From: Angelakisella sp.
GTDB lineage: Bacteria > Bacillota > Clostridia > Oscillospirales > Ruminococcaceae
DNA length: 27,159 bases
Direction: 5' to 3'
NCBI GenBank assembly: GCA_020024555.1
Contig: JAHHTQ010000028.1
Span: 1-27,159 of the forward strand
Shown: positions 1 to 7,265 of the stretch, piece by piece
Layout: every line of letters starts with the position of its first letter
Numbering within the stretch: the first letter of the stretch is position 1
The notes under the pieces: generated by a model
Database searches by the model: none
What the model saw: the letters and a program-made list of their open reading frames with translations, nothing else
What the model was told of the DNA's origin: nothing
Program-made: the position numbers and the translations under genes

Positions 1-57
1 CATACGTGCCGAAGATAGTTGGCGGGAAGCTGCCTGTGAAAATAGGTCTTTGCCGAC
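1..57 (+). rRNA. rrf: 5S ribosomal RNA, 3' end (partial)
   Basis: The first ~57 bases read like the 3' half of a 5S rRNA: a GCCGAAGATAGT segment, the GGGAAGCTGCC helix and the GTGAAAATAGGTC-TTTGCCG ending typical of Gram-positive 5S. The 5' half lies outside the window, so the closing helix cannot be checked. The tRNA genes directly downstream fit the end of an rRNA operon. A hairpin (stem 63-69 with 78-84) without a T-run follows and may be a processing signal. Confidence 0.7.
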
Positions 58-90
58 ACACAGCTACAATAGAAATGTTGTAGCAAATAT

Positions 91-166
91 TCCTCAATAG
101 CTCAGTCGGTAGAGCATGCGGCTGTTAACCGCAGGGTCGTTGGTTCGAGTCCAACTTGGGGAGCCA
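91..166 (+). tRNA. tRNA-Asn (GTT)
   Basis: A 76-nt cloverleaf with encoded CCA. The acceptor stem TCCTCAA pairs with TTGGGGA. The D arm is TAGCTCAGTCGGTAGAGCA, the anticodon loop CTGTTAA carries GTT, and the T arm has GGTTCGAGTCC. It is the first tRNA after the 5S gene and is probably co-transcribed with the rRNA operon. Confidence 0.95.
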
Positions 167-207
167 ATTTAATATCTGCTGTATTTTAATGATATGGCAG
201 AAAATCT

Positions 208-284
208 GGGCCTTTAGCTCAGTTGGTCAGAGCAACCGGCTCATAACCGGTTGGTCCGGGGTTCGAGTCCCTGAAGGCCCACCA
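208..284 (+). tRNA. tRNA with CAT anticodon (elongator Met or Ile2)
   Basis: A 77-nt cloverleaf with encoded CCA. The acceptor stem GGGCCTT pairs with AAGGCCC, and the anticodon loop CTCATAA carries CAT. It is not an initiator tRNA, because the first base pair is G-C and the anticodon stem lacks the three G-C pairs of tRNA-fMet. Acceptor pairs 4 and 5 are C-G, the pairs known to be recognised by the lysidine synthase TilS in E. coli tRNA-Ile2. It could therefore decode AUA after lysidine modification. The choice between Met and Ile2 is open. Confidence 0.93.
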
Positions 285-301
285 GATTTTTAAAATAGAA
301 G

Positions 302-322
302 TCGCTGAAAAGCGATTTTTTT
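302..322 (+). terminator. small hairpin with T-run between tRNA genes
   Basis: Stem TCGCT (302-306), loop GAAA, stem AGCGA (311-315), then seven T residues. It resembles a weak intrinsic terminator or a processing hairpin between the CAT tRNA and tRNA-Trp. The short 5-bp stem suggests only partial termination. Confidence 0.5.
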
Positions 323-338
323 ATAATTAATATATTAT

Positions 339-414
339 AGGGGTATAGCTCAGTTGGTAGAGCATCGGTCTCCAAAACCGAGTGCCGAGGGTTCAAGTCC
401 TTCTGCCCCTGCCA
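339..414 (+). tRNA. tRNA-Trp (CCA)
   Basis: A 76-nt cloverleaf. The acceptor stem AGGGGTA pairs with TGCCCCT and is followed by discriminator G and encoded CCA. The anticodon stem TCGGT/ACCGA encloses loop CTCCAAA, giving anticodon CCA. The T arm has GGTTCAAGTCC. It is the last gene of the tRNA cluster. Confidence 0.95.
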
Positions 415-416
415 GT

Positions 417-450
417 GACGTGAACGTAGACTATGTTCACGTCTTTTTTT
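417..450 (+). terminator. Rho-independent terminator of the rRNA/tRNA cluster
   Basis: A 9-bp stem, GACGTGAAC (417-425) with GTTCACGTC (435-443), is followed by seven T residues. It begins three bases after tRNA-Trp and closes the cluster. Confidence 0.88.
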
Positions 451-900
451 ATGTTCCAAAGTCATAAAAAAAGAGTAAATTTATACCCACTATCTATCAA
501 AAATTTACTTTAAATTTTACAGTACTATCGAAAACAAGTTAAAAAAACTCTCCTTTCAGTATCATCTGAGTGATAATGAATGATACTGAAAAAAAAGTAA
601 ATTACCCATTACACAATGGTAGATGAACAAAACTTATCTGATGTATCATTCAAGCATAAGCGAGTGATACATCACAATATAAATTATGACAAAAACCAAA
701 ATATAAAAGGGGGAGTATTTTAAGAGGGGGAAGACCTTCTTAAATGTGTTTTGGTTACTTTGTATGTTACAAAGTAACTGCTGTCCGCATAGGACATGGC
801 GAACCGCCGCACGTGGAATATAAGAATAGTTTATGTTCACATCTTTTCTTATACTGTCATATTATAATCTATATAAATTTCACACATAATTTCTAATGTT
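451..900. other. gene-poor, hairpin-rich intergenic block
   Basis: No convincing gene is seen here. The block holds several inverted repeats: 474-482 with 501-509; 557-565 with 580-588 (CAGTATCAT arms); 640-648 with 665-673 (GATGTATCA arms); and a perfect 11-bp stem with 3-nt loop at 754-764/768-778 (GTTACTTTGTA arms). The sequence at 427-451 (TAG..TATGTTCAC.TCTTTT) recurs imperfectly at 826-851, so the block is flanked by a diverged direct repeat of about 25 bp. This could mark a miniature mobile element or an old duplication of the tRNA terminator. That reading is inference. Confidence 0.5.
744..896 (+). CDS. possible 50-aa ORF in hairpin block (doubtful)
   Basis: An ATG at 744 follows a GGGGGAAG stretch (about 727-734) at a plausible spacing and opens a 50-codon frame beginning MCFGYFVCYKVTAV. 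The DNA of residues 4-12 is itself the perfect hairpin 754-778. That suggests the frame is a by-product of a repeated, structured element rather than a selected protein. No domain is recognised, and a non-coding origin is the more likely reading. Confidence 0.15.
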   Translation: MCFGYFVCYKVTAVRIGHGEPPHVEYKNSLCSHLFLYCHIIIYINFTHNF

Positions 901-906
901 TTTTAT

Positions 907-950
907 AAAAAATTTTCCCTATGATAGAATGAAATAAACTATCATAGGGG
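907..950 (-). terminator. terminator of the cyclase/RsgI-like unit
   Basis: Perfect 11-bp stem CCCTATGATAG (917-927) with its complement at 939-949. Read on the minus strand, the stem is followed by AAAATTTTTT, giving an intrinsic terminator about 45 bases after the stop codon of the RsgI-like gene. Confidence 0.8.
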
Positions 951-994
951 ATTTTAATTATTACTTTTTAAAATATTTTAATTTTCAATATCCA

Positions 995-2746
995 TTAATC
1001 ATCGTTATCATCATAGTCATTATCATAGTCGTCATCGTATTTATCATAGTTGTCGTCATCATATTTTGAATCCAAATATTTTTCAAGAATATCAATTTCA
1101 TCTTCAAAGCTATCTTCTATTTTATCTTTTATGTATTCCGGAAGATTAGTTTTGTTAATCAGTGATTTTATATTATCTTCAAGTGAATCAAGTTCTCTTT
1201 CAAGCTCTTCTTTATTTTTGATTGTTGCATTTTTAATTTTTCTTTTTAGAGCTTCAACTTTTTTTATTTCGTCTTTGAATAGATTTTGCACTGTGCTATC
1301 GACTGAAAAATCAGGGTCAATATTATCGTCTAATATGAAGTCAGGGTCTATGTCATCATACTCAGGATATGTGCCAATATTATCAATTAAAATTAGGAAT
1401 GTATCAAATGCAATTTTAAAGTTATTTTTAAGTTGATCTTTTATAGATTTAGGAAGGTCTGTTTTGTCAATATCGTGATATATCTCGTTTTTAACTTCTT
1501 TAAGTTCTCGTTTAAGTTCTTCTTTTTCTTTAATTGTAGCTTTTTCAATTTTCTTTTTAAGTGCTTTTATTTTCTTGTATTCGTTCTCCACAAAGGTTTG
1601 AAATTTGTAATCAACTGTAAAATTAGGATCGATATCATCTAATGTGAAGTTAATGTTGTCAATTAAAAATTCAAGCTTATCAATTTCCAATTCAATTTGA
1701 GCTTCTATTTTATCTTTTATTGCTTCTGAAATGTTTGCCCTATCCAATATAAAATCAATTCTATCTTCAATAGCCTCTAATTCACGTTTAAGCTCTGCTT
1801 TGTTTTGTACGGTTGCCTGTTGAATTTTATTTTTAAATTTAATTAAATTTTCTTTTTCTGTATTTATAAGTTCCTGTAAGTCTTTGTCAATTTGGACTTT
1901 CGACAATGAATTTTCGACAAGTTCTTCAATAAACTCAATTTTTAATTCAATTAGGTCATCAATAAATTCTATTTCATTATGTGTAAGATTATCGGATTTT
2001 TGTAATATGGTTTCAACTTCTTTTTCTAATCTCTCCAAGTCTTTTTCGAGATGTTGTATATCTTTTGTATTGTTATTATTGATTTTACTCTTGATATGTT
2101 CAATTTCTTTTAGTTTGTCTTCTAATTCGTTTAAAAGCTCTTTTTCAAGTTTTTGCGCATACTTGATATCTTTTACAGATGTGTTTTTCCATTGATTGAC
2201 GTAATCACTGTTTACTTCTTCCCCTGTTGTATTTGCTATATCTTCAATTAAATTGAGTTTGCCTGCTGATACATTCATTTTTTTTGCTTTTTCAACATCA
2301 TCTTTATTTACTGTCATTGTTTCTATATTAATTGTATTTTTATTTTCAGAGTCTTGTGTTACAGTGTTTGCAATATTGTTTTTTATTTCAGCAACCAATA
2401 TATTGGCTTTTTCTTTATTTTTAGATGAGACAGCAACAATCACTTCATTATTGAAGTCTTTAAAATATCCTGTATCATACATAGCCTTTGTTGCTATTTT
2501 AATCCCTTCATCTATTTTCAAGTTTTTTAAATCAATGTCTTTAAGTACTTTTTGTGCGTCATCGTTTGCACTATTTACTTTTAATATCTTATCAAAACGA
2601 TTTAGTTCCATTTCAATAGACGGATTAATATCTATACTTAGATAACTATATGGAAATTTGTACATCGCATATATTGAGCCTGCTCCTATAATTCCTACTG
2701 CTACAACAGAAGAAACGATTATCGTAATTTTATTTGATTTTTTCAT
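995..2746 (-). CDS. RsgI-like membrane protein with coiled-coil repeats and acidic tail
   Basis: A 583-aa single-pass membrane protein. The start is the ATG at 2746, because AAAGGA lies about 10 bases upstream; longer starts run into the preceding gene. One membrane segment spans about residues 5-27. It is followed by a domain with YLSIDINPSIEMELNRF and a matching continuation to about residue 130, the pattern of the extracytoplasmic middle domain of RsgI anti-sigma-I factors. The N-terminal cytoplasmic anti-sigma domain of true RsgI is absent: only about five residues precede the membrane segment. The rest is highly charged coiled coil with three related blocks of about 100 aa, sharing an ATI/VKxKxELxRELxxxE core, and DIDPDF linkers. 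It ends in an Asp/Tyr tail that might bind cations. It lies 31 bp downstream of the diguanylate cyclase gene, so it is probably in the same transcript. The ligand is unknown; a cell-envelope sensor or scaffold role is inferred. Confidence 0.8.
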   Translation of the reverse strand: MKKSNKITIIVSSVVAVGIIGAGSIYAMYKFPYSYLSIDINPSIEMELNRFDKILKVNSANDDAQKVLKDIDLKNLKIDEGIKIATKAMYDTGYFKDFNNEVIVAVSSKNKEKANILVAEIKNNIANTVTQDSENKNTINIETMTVNKDDVEKAKKMNVSAGKLNLIEDIANTTGEEVNSDYVNQWKNTSVKDIKYAQKLEKELLNELEDKLKEIEHIKSKINNNNTKDIQHLEKDLERLEKEVETILQKSDNLTHNEIEFIDDLIELKIEFIEELVENSLSKVQIDKDLQELINTEKENLIKFKNKIQQATVQNKAELKRELEAIEDRIDFILDRANISEAIKDKIEAQIELEIDKLEFLIDNINFTLDDIDPNFTVDYKFQTFVENEYKKIKALKKKIEKATIKEKEELKRELKEVKNEIYHDIDKTDLPKSIKDQLKNNFKIAFDTFLILIDNIGTYPEYDDIDPDFILDDNIDPDFSVDSTVQNLFKDEIKKVEALKRKIKNATIKNKEELERELDSLEDNIKSLINKTNLPEYIKDKIEDSFEDEIDILEKYLDSKYDDDNYDKYDDDYDNDYDDNDD

Positions 2747-2777
2747 AAGATACATTTCCTTTCTTGATATTAAATTT

Positions 2778-4400
2778 TTAAATATTATACGGTACGAGAG
2801 TATATTGATTTTTACCTTTGTTTTTTGATTTATACAAAGCCTCATCGGCTTTTATATAAATGTGTTCAAATTTACAATTAAAACTATTTACAATGGCAAC
2901 ACCTACACTTAAATTTATATTACTGGGAAGTTCTTTTTTAAAATTAATTTCATTTATTGAGTTATATAGAGTTTTAGCTTTATTTTCAATAATAATAGGG
3001 TCAACTGTGTCCATAATAAATACCATAAACTCATCACCGCCAACTCTGCCGATTACATCATTGTTACGGAAAGTATTTTTTAATACATCTGAAATTTTGC
3101 ATAAAACCATATCACCTATATTATGTCCATAGTTATCGTTAATGTTTTTAAAGTTATCAACATCTATCATAAATAAAGCGCCTTTATGTGAAACAAGAGC
3201 TTCATTTATAAGCCTTTGTGTAGTACTTTTGTTATAAATATCTGTTAATAAGTCGGTTTGGGCTTTTTTCAGTAAATCAATATTTTTAATGGTTTTGTCA
3301 TGAATATCTTGCAAATATGCAAACATTCTTATATCTTTGGTTTTAATATCACAAGTTGTGCTTAATATCATTTTAACATATCTGTATTCATTGTCTACAA
3401 GTTTTCTATACTTAAAAGACAGAGTTTTTTCACCATTCATATAATTTTTAATAATTTCGTTATTGTTTAAATGCTTTAAAAAGATTTCTCTGTCGTCTGG
3501 GTGTATAATTTTTTGAGACATTTCTTCAATACATAGTTTATAGTTATTGTTATATGCTCTTTTTATATCATCAAAATGATTAAACCCATTTGTTATAAGG
3601 TTTTGTGTAATATTGGCTTCATAAATATATGGGCTTTTACTGATAATTGCATCTAGATAGCCTGACTTAATTTTTAGTTCAGTTTCAATATTCCCTATTT
3701 TTTCCATATACACCGATAAACGTTGATGTTTAAAAAATAGATATAGTACTGTTAAAACAGATACAATATTAATTATAGAGAAAAAGAAAAAATTTATTGT
3801 TTTTTCTATGGTAATAATATTTTTTTGAAGAGGCGCGGAGAAATATATTGTTGCATTGAACCATAATAACAAAAAGAAGATTATTATTTGATTTAGAGTT
3901 TTATTCTCTGAAAATAGGCTGATTTCAAATTCTTTATATAGTTTGGTTACGATTAAGAAAATTGCAATTAATAAAATACTGATTAAACAAGGAACAATAC
4001 AATTAATATATTTCACTACAATAGTGTAAGAAATGCCGTATTTTATTGCAATAAATGAAATTAATGTTATAAGCAGAAATCTTGAAATAAAAACAGTATA
4101 GAATATAAGAACGATATTTAACATATAGCTTGTTTTAAAAAGATTAATATTTATTAATAATAGAGCAATAAGAGTTGTAAGAAAAATAAAATAAGTACCG
4201 GTATGGATATATTTTAATATTGAAAAAGTTTTTAAAGTTATGATTGTACTTAATAAACTTATACCTAAGAATATAATTTTATTTTTTGTAGTTATTTCCT
4301 GACTTTTAAACCCATATAAAGATTTAAAAAACAAATAGAAAAACACAGAAAAAAATATTTTTGATAAAAAATCAAAAATAATAAAATAGTTATTATTCAT
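2778..4400 (-). CDS. membrane-bound diguanylate cyclase (PAS-GGDEF)
   Basis: A 540-aa protein predicted to make cyclic di-GMP from two GTP at the membrane. The N-terminal ~230 residues form about seven hydrophobic segments. A PAS_3-like sensor region follows (about 245-365, with IIHPDDREIFLKHL). The C-terminal GGDEF domain includes LTDIYNKSTTQRL, the metal-binding FMIDVDNFK, and an intact active site GRVGGDEFM at about 451-459. An RNND (RxxD) I-site lies five residues before GGDEF, so product inhibition is likely. The start is the ATG at 4400, with AAGAGG eight or nine bases upstream; an in-frame GTG at 4409 would leave no room for a binding site. It heads a two-gene unit with the RsgI-like gene. 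Its upstream region is one arm of a perfect 55-bp inverted repeat, suggesting switchable expression. Confidence 0.93.
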   Translation of the reverse strand: MNNNYFIIFDFLSKIFFSVFFYLFFKSLYGFKSQEITTKNKIIFLGISLLSTIITLKTFSILKYIHTGTYFIFLTTLIALLLININLFKTSYMLNIVLIFYTVFISRFLLITLISFIAIKYGISYTIVVKYINCIVPCLISILLIAIFLIVTKLYKEFEISLFSENKTLNQIIIFFLLLWFNATIYFSAPLQKNIITIEKTINFFFFSIINIVSVLTVLYLFFKHQRLSVYMEKIGNIETELKIKSGYLDAIISKSPYIYEANITQNLITNGFNHFDDIKRAYNNNYKLCIEEMSQKIIHPDDREIFLKHLNNNEIIKNYMNGEKTLSFKYRKLVDNEYRYVKMILSTTCDIKTKDIRMFAYLQDIHDKTIKNIDLLKKAQTDLLTDIYNKSTTQRLINEALVSHKGALFMIDVDNFKNINDNYGHNIGDMVLCKISDVLKNTFRNNDVIGRVGGDEFMVFIMDTVDPIIIENKAKTLYNSINEINFKKELPSNINLSVGVAIVNSFNCKFEHIYIKADEALYKSKNKGKNQYTLVPYNI

Positions 4401-4412
4401 AACACACACCTC

Positions 4413-4448
4413 TTAATAACCAAGCGTATAAAATTTTATTTGTTTCAA
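4413..4448 (-). CDS. possible 11-aa leader peptide before the cyclase
   Basis: The left repeat arm carries a reversed copy of the mtaB start region. On the minus strand it reads AGAGAGG, seven bases, then TTG and the frame MKQIKFYTLGY before TAA (4413-4415). The stop overlaps the AAGAGG binding site of the cyclase gene, so translation of the leader could couple to the cyclase. The first ten codons equal those of mtaB. It would be made only if a leftward promoter is active. This is a duplication by-product with possible function. Confidence 0.3.
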   Translation of the reverse strand: MKQIKFYTLGY

Positions 4449-4478
4449 GACAATACCTCTCTTTATTTTAAACATAAC

Positions 4479-4505
4479 AGGACGATTTGTATCGTCCTAT
4501 TTTTT
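4479..4505 (+). terminator. terminator inside the inverted-repeat spacer
   Basis: An 8-bp stem AGGACGAT (4479-4486) with ATCGTCCT (4491-4498) and loop TTGT, then ATTTTTT. It works only for rightward transcription in the present orientation and lies just upstream of the rightward promoter. It would insulate that promoter in either orientation of the spacer. Confidence 0.8.
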
Positions 4506-4519
4506 AGCGGATTTATTCG

Positions 4520-4548
4520 TTTAAAATTAACAATAGAAAAGATATTTT
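4520..4548 (+). promoter_or_regulatory. candidate promoter for mtaB, straddling spacer and right arm
   Basis: TTTAAA (4520-4525), 17 bases, TATTTT (4543-4548). The -35 box matches TTGACA at four of six positions and the -10 box is moderate. The last three bases of the -10 box are in the repeat arm, so the box is rebuilt in either orientation. No comparable leftward promoter was found in the spacer as it stands. Confidence 0.5.
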
Positions 4549-4569
4549 AAAATAAAGAGAGGTATTGTC

Positions 4570-5865
4570 TTGAAACAAATAAAATTTTATACGCTTGGTT
4601 GCAAAGTTAATCAGTATGAGACAGAAGTTCTTGCCAACAATTTTGTTGCAGAAGGTTTTGCTGTTACGGAAGAAGAAGAAAATGCAGATATATTTATTGT
4701 AAATTCTTGTACTGTTACATCAGAAGGAGACAGAAAAGTAAGACAATTATTGAGAAAGATAAAAAGGAATAATCCCAATGGAATATTGGTTCTTACAGGT
4801 TGCTATCCGCAGGCGTTTCCGGAAGAAGTAAGTACATTTGATTATGTAAATATAATTACAGGTACAAAGAACAGAAGCGGTGTGGTGTCTGCTGTAAAAG
4901 AATTTTTGCGTGACGGCAAAAATATAATCAATATAGCGCCACATCAAAAGGGAGAAGATTTTGAGAGCGGAAAGTCGCCTGAACATCAAAACAGAACACG
5001 CGCATTCTTAAAGATACAGGACGGTTGTGAAAATTACTGTACTTATTGCATAATTCCAAAATCCCGTGGGCCTATTCGTTCAATGAATTTTGAGGAACTT
5101 AGAACACAGATAATAAATATAGCAAATTCGGGATATAAAGAAATAGTTTTGACAGGTATAAATTTGACGTCTTATGGTATAGGAACAGATTATCGCTTTA
5201 TAGATGCGGTTCGTTTGGCTTGTAACACAAAAGGTATAGAGCGGGTAAGACTTGGTTCTATGGAACCGGAAAGACTTACCGAGAATGATATAAAAGAGAT
5301 GGCTACATTTAAAACACTTTGCCCACAGTTCCATTTATCCCTACAAAGCGGCAGTGACTCAGTATTAAAAAGAATGAACAGACATTATAGTTCGAGTGAA
5401 TATTTGCAAGTTGTGGAATATATAAAGAAATATATAAAAGATTCTGTTATTACAACCGATATTATTGTAGGATTTCCGGGAGAAACAGAGGAAGAATTCA
5501 TTGAAACAATAGATTTTGTAAAGACAGTGGATTTTGCTAAAATTCATATATTTGCATATTCGCAAAGAAGCGGCACAGCGGCGGCAAACCGTACCGACCA
5601 AATTCCGCAAAATATAAAAAAAGAGCGTAGCCACCGTTTAATGAAGGTAGAAGAAGAACTAAGACACAAATATATGCAACATTTGGTAGGTAAAACAGTT
5701 TCAGTATTGATAGAAGAAAAAGGCAGAGATGGACTGCAAAGAGGATATACAATGGCATACATACCTGTCGCTGTTACAGATATTAACAATTTGCAAGGCA
5801 AAATAGTTGATGTCTATATAACAAACATAATCGGTGACGAGTGTCAGGGTATACTCAATATATAA
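4570..5865 (+). CDS. mtaB: tRNA t6A37 methylthiotransferase MtaB
   Basis: A 431-aa radical-SAM methylthiotransferase that converts t6A at position 37 of ANN-decoding tRNAs to ms2t6A. The N-terminal UPF0004 domain has the three cluster cysteines C11 (YTLGCKVNQYETE), C47 (NSCTVT) and C78 (TGCYPQ). The radical-SAM motif CENYCTYC gives C153, C157 and C160. A C-terminal TRAM-like region covers about 370-431. The TLGCKVNQYE opening distinguishes MtaB from MiaB and RimO. The start is TTG at 4570, with AGAGAGG seven bases upstream; it gives the usual family length and no ATG is available upstream. The binding site, start and first ten codons lie in the right arm of the inverted repeat, so expression may depend on spacer orientation. 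That would be unusual for a housekeeping tRNA enzyme. Confidence 0.95.
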   Translation: MKQIKFYTLGCKVNQYETEVLANNFVAEGFAVTEEEENADIFIVNSCTVTSEGDRKVRQLLRKIKRNNPNGILVLTGCYPQAFPEEVSTFDYVNIITGTKNRSGVVSAVKEFLRDGKNIINIAPHQKGEDFESGKSPEHQNRTRAFLKIQDGCENYCTYCIIPKSRGPIRSMNFEELRTQIINIANSGYKEIVLTGINLTSYGIGTDYRFIDAVRLACNTKGIERVRLGSMEPERLTENDIKEMATFKTLCPQFHLSLQSGSDSVLKRMNRHYSSSEYLQVVEYIKKYIKDSVITTDIIVGFPGETEEEFIETIDFVKTVDFAKIHIFAYSQRSGTAAANRTDQIPQNIKKERSHRLMKVEEELRHKYMQHLVGKTVSVLIEEKGRDGLQRGYTMAYIPVAVTDINNLQGKIVDVYITNIIGDECQGILNI

Positions 5866-5901
5866 ATTTACTGTAAATAAAGTAAAATAATTTATAAATT
5901 A

Positions 5902-5930
5902 TAGACTTTTATTATAAAAAATAGTATAAT
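5902..5930 (+). promoter_or_regulatory. promoter of the lipoprotein gene
   Basis: TAGACT (5902-5907), 17 bases, TATAAT (5925-5930). The -10 box is consensus. A start site near 5937 would leave a leader of about 48 bases before the lipoprotein ATG. Confidence 0.65.
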
Positions 5931-5984
5931 GGGCATTGTTGTATAAAAATACCAATAAAATTAACTTTGGAGGAATATAGAAGA

Positions 5985-7199
5985 ATGATTAAAAGAATAA
6001 CGGCAATTATGTTAACTGTAATGATGTGTATTATGGTGGCAGGTTGTGGCTCGAAAAAAGATAACAGTACAGTTTATGAAAATTACGGTACAGCCAACGA
6101 CGCAAATATATCTATGGGGCTTTATAAACTGAATATGATGTATATCCACCAACAAATATTGTCATCAGGCTTTACAGGTGATATTTCAAAAGAAAAAAGA
6201 GGCGAAGAAACAGTTGCCCAATATATTGAAAGATTGGCTGATCAAAATACAAAAGAAATGATAGCTATCAATAATAAATTTGACGCTGAAAAAATGAGTT
6301 TTACCGCTGAGGAAGAAGAAAACATAAAAGCTATGGCAAAAGAGATGTATAGTGTAAATGAAATTTTGTTTAAGGATTTAAATATAACAGAAGATGATAC
6401 TCTACTATATCAAACAATATCAGAAAAACTAAGAAAATTATTTATCAGTCTTTATGGAGAAAATGGTAAACTGGCAGATTCAAAAGAAGAAAAACTGAAA
6501 ATCTTTGAAGACTATTTCTACGGAGCTTATCTTATCCCATATCTACTGTTAGATGAGGAATACAACCCACTTTCAGAAGAAAAACTAAAAGAAGTAAAAG
6601 AAAAATCAGACGCTGATTTAAAATCAATAGAAGATGGCAAACATATAACAGATGTAATGTATGAAATATTGATAAGTGAACTTAAAGAAGGCGAAGAAAA
6701 GCCTAAGAGATACGAAAACAATGAGTATATTATGCCAATATACAAAGATGGAGATCCATACTTTCCGCCAATGGTTAATGATTATCTGAAAGAGGCAGAA
6801 GTAAATGTTCCTAAAATTATAGAAGATGAAGAAATCCGTTATATTGTAATGAAAGCGGATTACAAAGATATTCCGGAAAATACAAAGCTAATATCATACA
6901 ATAATATACTTTCAATAGTAAAAGAATCGGATTTTCAAAAAATAGTAGATGAAGAAGTAAAAAATATTACGTTTAAAATAGACGAAAAAGCAAAAGCAAG
7001 CTTTACAGCTATGAATTTGCAGGATACCGTGAAAAAAATACAGGAAAAAATGCAAGCTGAATACGAAAAAATGATAAAAGATATGATTGAACAGCAAAAT
7101 AAAGAAAATGCGGCTATAAACAGTGAAAGTAGTTCAGCAAGCAGCGAAACTTCCGCAAGTGAATCATCAAGCAATTCAGAAAGTTCAAAAGCAGAATAA
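5985..7199 (+). CDS. secreted lipoprotein of unknown function
   Basis: A 404-aa lipoprotein. The start is the ATG at 5985, ten bases after GGAGGA; an in-frame TTG at 5967 overlaps that binding site and is rejected. A hydrophobic signal peptide ends in the lipobox VAGC, cysteine at about residue 21, so the protein should be anchored on the outer face of the membrane. The body is rich in Lys, Glu and Ile and mostly helical, and it ends in a Ser/Glu low-complexity tail (about 375-404). Overall length and helical make-up resemble SurA/PrsA-type foldase N-terminal regions, but no parvulin domain motif is seen, so no function is assigned. It has its own promoter and terminator and appears monocistronic. 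Confidence 0.85.
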   Translation: MIKRITAIMLTVMMCIMVAGCGSKKDNSTVYENYGTANDANISMGLYKLNMMYIHQQILSSGFTGDISKEKRGEETVAQYIERLADQNTKEMIAINNKFDAEKMSFTAEEEENIKAMAKEMYSVNEILFKDLNITEDDTLLYQTISEKLRKLFISLYGENGKLADSKEEKLKIFEDYFYGAYLIPYLLLDEEYNPLSEEKLKEVKEKSDADLKSIEDGKHITDVMYEILISELKEGEEKPKRYENNEYIMPIYKDGDPYFPPMVNDYLKEAEVNVPKIIEDEEIRYIVMKADYKDIPENTKLISYNNILSIVKESDFQKIVDEEVKNITFKIDEKAKASFTAMNLQDTVKKIQEKMQAEYEKMIKDMIEQQNKENAAINSESSSASSETSASESSSNSESSKAE

Positions 7200-7217
7200 T
7201 ATTTAAATACAAACAGT

Positions 7218-7264
7218 ACTAATCCTTCCCGATTTTTTATAAAATCAAGGAAGGATTAGTTTTT
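7218..7264 (+). terminator. terminator after the lipoprotein gene
   Basis: A 12-bp stem ACTAATCCTTCC (7218-7229) with GGAAGGATTAGT (7249-7260), then TTTT. It also has an inner GATTTT/AAAATC pairing. Confidence 0.88.
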
Positions 7265-7265
7265 G

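Larger units (their letters stand above)
4418..4600. repeat. perfect 55-bp inverted repeat around a 73-bp spacer (candidate invertible promoter)
   Basis: Bases 4418-4472 are the exact reverse complement of 4546-4600, base by base over 55 positions; pairing stops on both sides (C4473/T4545 inside, T4417/G4601 outside). The right arm contains the binding site, TTG start and first ten codons of mtaB. The left arm contains the same parts facing the cyclase gene. The spacer holds a rightward terminator (4479-4505) and a rightward promoter (-35 TTTAAA 4520-4525, -10 TATTTT 4543-4548). Inversion would keep both genes intact and point the promoter at the cyclase. No recombinase gene is present in the window. 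Confidence 0.9.

Noticed and set aside
241..465. Minus-strand open frame of 74 codons
   Set aside because: It runs across the CAT tRNA, tRNA-Trp and the terminator; the apparent protein is antisense to RNA genes.
646..840. Minus-strand open frame of 64 codons in the hairpin-rich block
   Set aside because: GTG start without a ribosome binding site, passing through perfect hairpins; no domain seen.
1000..1070. Short ATC/GTC-rich tandem pattern as a possible CRISPR or phase-variable simple repeat
   Set aside because: It is the codon pattern of the Asp/Tyr tail; units are irregular and the reading frame is kept, with no spacer structure.
1050..2645. Several plus-strand open frames rich in Ser, Phe and Leu
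   Set aside because: They are antisense shadows of the charged low-complexity coiled-coil gene on the minus strand.
5080..5801. Minus-strand open frames inside mtaB
   Set aside because: No ribosome binding sites and no recognisable proteins; mtaB on the plus strand is complete with all cluster cysteines.
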